Source: Gemmatimonadota bacterium (GTDB lineage: Bacteria; JAAXHH01). From it: a stretch of 57,303 nucleotides of DNA. Made by a program: the position numbers and the translations under genes. Where the stretch lies: positions 1-57,303 of the forward strand of contig VXWP01000033.1 in assembly GCA_009835325.1 (NCBI GenBank). Reading direction: 5' to 3'. Positions 53,288 to 57,303 of the stretch are shown piece by piece. The notes under the pieces were generated by a model. It saw only the letters and a list, made by a program, of their open reading frames with translations, was not told the DNA's origin and ran no database searches. The first letter of the stretch is position 1; the number at the start of each line of letters is the position of its first letter.

Positions 53288-55507
53288 ATGGCGATCGACG
53301 CCGACGCCGTCGTTCGGAAGGCGAAAGCCGGGATCTCCGGTTTCCTCGAAGAGCAGTTCCGCCGCGGGCTGATCGACGAAGGGCTCTACGAACAGGCCCG
53401 TCTGAACGTACTTCCGAATCTTCGCCGCTGGTTGACCGACCCTCACATCAGCCGGTTGTCCCCTCGGCTCGGTGAAGGACTGAGAAGTGCTGTCGAAGCG
53501 GCCAGATGGGACGAACTGGTCGAAGCCTACGTGGACGAGATCAAGTTCGGCACGGCGGGCATACGCGGCAAAGCCGCCATGTCGGACGAAGAACTGCTGA
53601 TCCTCGCCCGGGACGGCACGGACGCCCCCATCCTCAAGGGGCCGAATACCCTCAATAACATCGTTCTCCTGCTGAAGTCCGCGGGCGTCGCGAAGTACGC
53701 GACCGCCCATGGACTCCGGTCCATCGTCATCGGCTATGACAGCCGGGTGGCGGGCCAGGATTTCGCCCGGCTGGTATCCGGGGTGTTCCTCGCGGAGGGG
53801 CTGAAAGTCTACCTCTTCGACGAAGCCTGTCCGTACCCGGAAATGACCTTCGCCATACCTACGCTGGGTGCCGATATGGGCATCCTGATCTCGGCGAGCC
53901 ATAACGACCGTAGATACAACGGCTACAAGCTCTCCGCCGGGACGGGATCGCAGTTTTCTCCCCGGGAACGATCCGTCATCTACAACGACTACATCCGGAA
54001 AACGACCCCGGCCCAGGTCGCGCTCCTGGGCTTCGATGACGCCGGGGTCGATCCGGGGCACCCTGAAGACCCTCGTCGTGACGGAAACAGGCTCGTGTTC
54101 CTGGGCGGCGCCGCGCCGTTGGCCGGATTCGACTATCTAGGCCGTCCCCTCATAGATATCCACGGGATGTACCAGGACCAGATCCGGGGATTCATTTCCG
54201 ATGTCGCGATGATGAAGTCGTGGGCGCCCTCCATTGGAATCGGGTACTGCGCGTTTCACGGGGCCGGACGAAAGGCCGTGCCCCGGCTGCTGAGTGATTT
54301 CGGTTTCACCCGGGTGGACACGGTAACCCGCCACCGGTTGAACGAGCTCAACGGGCTCTTCCCCGCCTTTCAGGACCATCCCGAACAACAACCGGACCCG
54401 GGTGATCCCACGGCGTCCGATATCGCCGTCGACGCCTTCGTCGAACAGTACGGCGCGGATGCCATGGAAGCGCTCGAACTGATGATCGGGACCGACCCGG
54501 ACGCCGACCGGGCGGGGCTCGTGGTCAAGGTCCCCCGGGCCTGCCGGAAATACCACGACAACCGGTCCCATGTGCTGCTGTCGGCCGACGACGCATGGTC
54601 TCTGCTGCTCTGGTACCGCCTGTCGCAGGGTGCCGGGAGTACGAAGGCATTTCACCCGCGGCCGGAGGAGTCGTTCATCGTGCTTTCCCACATCACGACT
54701 GACGCACTGGTGCGGCTCGCACGGAAACACGGCGTCGGCGTCGTAAAGACCTGGGTCGGGTTCGGCTTGATCGCCAACGCGGTGGAACGGGTGTGGTCGG
54801 GCGACGACCTATCGGATCCCCGGTTCAAAGATATCGTCTATCAGACCGTGGATATGGAGGGCATGCCCCGACGCTGCAACGTGGGCTGCCTGGAGCAGAG
54901 CAACGGGTTCAGTATCCTGGGAGGACCGCCCGCCACGGCCGCGGCCATGGGAAGCAACGGCCACGTGCGTGACAAGGACGGTGTCTTCGCCGCGATCCTG
55001 CTCGCCGAAGTGGCGGCCTATGCCGCATCCCATGGGACGACGGTATACGAACTGATCGACGAACAGATTTACCTGGATCCCGATATCGGGTATTTCGCCA
55101 CCGACGTCGTTCCGGTCCCGCGTTGGGGAGAATTCAAAGGATTGGAAGGGCTGACGCGGAAGATCGGCATTCTGAGACGATGCGCGGAGCTGGGACAACG
55201 CGTGCGGGACGGCGAGTCCCTTACGCTGGACGGTCTCCCGGTGCGGTCATCGGAGACCTTCGTGGCGGGCAAGTACGCGGATGCGCACCAGTGGCCGGGA
55301 TTTCCCGACGAGGGCATTCGATTCTATTTCGACGAGGAAAGACTCAACTACCTGACCGTGCGGCCGTCGGGTACGTCGCAGTGCTTCAGGTTCCACATCC
55401 AGTTGAAAGCGGAGAACCTGTCGCGAAGCGGTCTGGCGCGGCAGAAGTACGAGACCAGGATGCGCGCCCGGAGGATCATCTACGCGATGCGCGACCTGAT
55501 CATGTAG
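53288..55507 (+). CDS. phosphoglucomutase/phosphomannomutase-family protein, large form
   Basis: The 739-residue protein is an alpha-D-phosphohexomutase. The entry motif IKFGTAGIRGK, phosphoserine loop SASHN with Ser204, metal loop D403-x-D405-x-D407 in GTDPDADRAG and phosphate-binding loop VRPSGTSQ are intact. It is longer than usual members (450-600 residues), with extra sequence around residues 225-290 and 440-470. It would interconvert hexose 1- and 6-phosphates and so feed the sugar-nucleotide supply for the upstream glycan locus; the exact sugar is unknown. Its stop lies 4 bases from the convergent PpiD-like gene, and no terminator is visible. Confidence 0.9.
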   Translation: MAIDADAVVRKAKAGISGFLEEQFRRGLIDEGLYEQARLNVLPNLRRWLTDPHISRLSPRLGEGLRSAVEAARWDELVEAYVDEIKFGTAGIRGKAAMSDEELLILARDGTDAPILKGPNTLNNIVLLLKSAGVAKYATAHGLRSIVIGYDSRVAGQDFARLVSGVFLAEGLKVYLFDEACPYPEMTFAIPTLGADMGILISASHNDRRYNGYKLSAGTGSQFSPRERSVIYNDYIRKTTPAQVALLGFDDAGVDPGHPEDPRRDGNRLVFLGGAAPLAGFDYLGRPLIDIHGMYQDQIRGFISDVAMMKSWAPSIGIGYCAFHGAGRKAVPRLLSDFGFTRVDTVTRHRLNELNGLFPAFQDHPEQQPDPGDPTASDIAVDAFVEQYGADAMEALELMIGTDPDADRAGLVVKVPRACRKYHDNRSHVLLSADDAWSLLLWYRLSQGAGSTKAFHPRPEESFIVLSHITTDALVRLARKHGVGVVKTWVGFGLIANAVERVWSGDDLSDPRFKDIVYQTVDMEGMPRRCNVGCLEQSNGFSILGGPPATAAAMGSNGHVRDKDGVFAAILLAEVAAYAASHGTTVYELIDEQIYLDPDIGYFATDVVPVPRWGEFKGLEGLTRKIGILRRCAELGQRVRDGESLTLDGLPVRSSETFVAGKYADAHQWPGFPDEGIRFYFDEERLNYLTVRPSGTSQCFRFHIQLKAENLSRSGLARQKYETRMRARRIIYAMRDLIM

Positions 55508-55511
55508 CGTG

Positions 55512-57303
55512 CTATATGGCGAAGAAATCCCTCAGGTTGTTCTCGATTACGGCGTCTTCACGCAGCCTGGTAAGCCACTCCTGGTACAGTTGATTCTGCT
55601 TCTGGATCAGCAACTGCCGTTTCAGGTTCTCCTTCACCATCTCGTAGGTCGTTTCATCAACCGGTTCCCTTTCCACCAGTTGAATCAGGTAATAACCCCG
55701 TTCCCCTTCAACCACTTCGCTGAGCTCGCCGGTCTCCGACAACTGGAAGGCCCCCTTGATGAAATTCAGATCCTGCCCGATTTGAGGGATGAAGGCCTGC
55801 TGCCGCGTTATGGGATCCGTGGTGGCGACCCGGTCCGCCATTTCACCGCTTAACGCGTCCAGGTTGACGCCGGCGAGGCCCGCCCGGACCTCTTCGCCGC
55901 GGAGCCTGGCCTGTTCCATTTTCCCGTTCCGCACGAGGATCGATCGGATGCGCAGTTCCACTTCCTCGAGGGGCAGCACGCCCGCCGGTTTTTCACCGGC
56001 GTTTTCCAGGACGTAGAAACCGCTGGTGCTCTCCAGTACCTCTCCGATTTCACCGGGTTCGGATGCGAAGGCGAAAGACGACGCGCCGACCAGGTATCCG
56101 ATGCCGGGGATGAACCCGTCGGGGCGGTCGGCGAAAAACCCGGTGGATTCGACCTGGAAGGAATCCGGCATGGCGCCGGCCGAACGGACCGCTTCCTCCA
56201 GACCACTTTCGACGGCCCGGGCCTGAAGCTGTCTCGCCTGGTCGTTCAGCGCGCTAAGGGTCTGCTGTCCGGTCATGGTCCTCAGGAGTATATGGCGCGC
56301 GCGGACCTGTTCCTCGCCGTCCCGGACCGCGGTCTCTTCCACCTTGATGATGTGCCAGCCGTACTCCGTCTTCACGGGATTCGAAATGGAACCGGGCGGC
56401 GTTTCAAAGGCGGCCGTTTCGAAGGCCGGGACCATGTCGTTTCGGCCGAAGAAGCCCAGGTTTCCTCCCTCGGAAGCGTTGGAGGTGTCCTCGGAGAAGT
56501 CCCTGGCCAGGGTTTCGAAATCGGCGCCGTCGGCAAGCTGGTCGTAAAGCTCGTCGATCTGTCGTTCGACACGCTGGGAATCGGCCACGCTCGGTTGCTT
56601 CGGAATCATGACGTAGGATAATGAAACCCGGTCGTCCTCCAGGAACGCTTCGGGATGCTCCGAATAGTACGCGGCGATATCTTCATCGGTGATCGATTCC
56701 GGTTCCACGGCCTGGTCTTCCGGATCGAACAGGAGGTATCTGGCCGTAAGCCGCTCGTTCTGGTTCACGAAGGCCTGCCGGACTTCCAGATCCGTTACGC
56801 GGGCGCCAGATACCACGCGGCTGACGAGCTTTTGCCTGGGCAGCAGCATGCGGTACTGGTCTTCGAGAAACGTCCAGCCTTCGACTGCCGGATCGTTCAG
56901 TGCCTGGAGGTACTTGGTCTGGTCGAATTCGCCGTCCGTCTGGAACATTTCCTCCTGCCTGATGTACTCCGGCGGATTCGTGCGGATCGCCTCCAGAATC
57001 TCGGCGTCGGTTACGCTGATGTCCTGCTGACCGATGCGCTGTTGGAGCAACGTGAGGTTAACCCGCCGGTCCCACACTTCGTTGATGATTTCGCGGCGAC
57101 GGAATTCGTCCACGCTGCCGCCCTGCTGCTGGCGGTCGATTTCCTGCTGGCGTTCCACTTCAAACCGCATTTCCTCGTAGGATACCGATTCTCCGTTAAT
57201 CGAACCCACGGCATTCTGCCCGCCCGGGCCCCGGCCGGTCATGTCGGCGCCCCATTCAAGGCCGATCAGTCCCCCGACCGCTATCACCAGGGTGGTGATG
57301 GCG
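55512..57303 (-). CDS. PpiD/SurA-like peptidyl-prolyl isomerase (partial at the right edge)
   Basis: About 597 residues are visible on the minus strand. The 5' end lies outside the window; the frame is open to the edge and begins in a hydrophobic segment (LVIAVGGLIGLEWG) that looks like a membrane anchor. A SurA-like N-domain follows (VGSINGESVSYEEMRFEVERQQ). Next comes a parvulin domain with DGADFETLARDFSED, GGNLGFFGRNDMVPAFETAAF and TEYGWHIIKVEE. A second, degenerate parvulin-like region comes before the C-terminal LREDAVIENNL. Such proteins fold outer-membrane proteins in the periplasm. It is convergent with the phosphohexomutase gene. Confidence 0.92.
   Translation of the reverse strand, partial: AITTLVIAVGGLIGLEWGADMTGRGPGGQNAVGSINGESVSYEEMRFEVERQQEIDRQQQGGSVDEFRRREIINEVWDRRVNLTLLQQRIGQQDISVTDAEILEAIRTNPPEYIRQEEMFQTDGEFDQTKYLQALNDPAVEGWTFLEDQYRMLLPRQKLVSRVVSGARVTDLEVRQAFVNQNERLTARYLLFDPEDQAVEPESITDEDIAAYYSEHPEAFLEDDRVSLSYVMIPKQPSVADSQRVERQIDELYDQLADGADFETLARDFSEDTSNASEGGNLGFFGRNDMVPAFETAAFETPPGSISNPVKTEYGWHIIKVEETAVRDGEEQVRARHILLRTMTGQQTLSALNDQARQLQARAVESGLEEAVRSAGAMPDSFQVESTGFFADRPDGFIPGIGYLVGASSFAFASEPGEIGEVLESTSGFYVLENAGEKPAGVLPLEEVELRIRSILVRNGKMEQARLRGEEVRAGLAGVNLDALSGEMADRVATTDPITRQQAFIPQIGQDLNFIKGAFQLSETGELSEVVEGERGYYLIQLVEREPVDETTYEMVKENLKRQLLIQKQNQLYQEWLTRLREDAVIENNLRDFFAI

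Overview
The window is a gene-dense, high-GC stretch of a Gram-negative bacterial chromosome. It carries an outer-membrane receptor and barrel, an MsbA-type flippase, heptosyltransferase-type enzymes, a 14-subunit-type complex I operon, and L21/L27. The mix of several sulfatases, phytanoyl-CoA-dioxygenase (PhyH) proteins, RraA-like proteins and an orphan oligopeptide-binding protein resembles genomes of uncultivated marine or sponge lineages such as Latescibacterota and Poribacteria. That placement is an inference from gene content; no rRNA or tRNA gene was seen.

Layout. (1) 1-1166: the 5' part of a SelD-type FAD oxidoreductase, minus strand, running off the left edge. (2) 1408-12923, plus strand: an unknown 177-aa protein, then a run of RraA-like protein, sulfatase, OppA-like binding protein, PhyH oxygenase, second sulfatase, a probable TIM-barrel protein of unknown function, third sulfatase and an anaerobic-type sulfatase-maturating radical SAM enzyme with a SEC-C tail. 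This is the best candidate for an undescribed system: a self-contained organosulfate-handling locus with its own maturase. (3) 12993-21568: mixed single genes (GOLPH3-like protein, TonB-dependent receptor with a divergent outer-membrane barrel, cold-shock protein with a long leader and a clear terminator, M1 aminopeptidase divergent from a second PhyH protein, MTA phosphorylase). (4) 21802-36171: nuoA-N, with pyrE between nuoB and nuoC, followed by a polyprenyl diphosphate synthase that appears to lack a standard start codon. (5) 37277-51035: an envelope glycan/LPS-core locus with four GT2, one GT4 and three GT9 glycosyltransferases, a radical SAM/SPASM protein, an MsbA-like exporter and a methyltransferase, interrupted by a DUF4212/sodium-solute symporter pair. 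(6) 51121-55507: RNase G, L21, L27 and a large phosphohexomutase. (7) 55512-57303, minus strand: a PpiD/SurA-like periplasmic peptidyl-prolyl isomerase running off the right edge.

How the parts fit. The nuo operon and the polyprenyl synthase both serve respiratory quinone use. The glycosyltransferases, the flippase and the PpiD-like chaperone all serve outer-membrane assembly. In the sulfatase locus three sulfatases carry C-x-P/A-x-R maturation sites and the enzyme that would oxidise those cysteines to formylglycine is encoded directly downstream. Several promoters can be read by eye and share TTGACA, a spacer of about 17 bases, and a -10 close to YATATW, which suggests one housekeeping sigma signature for this genome.
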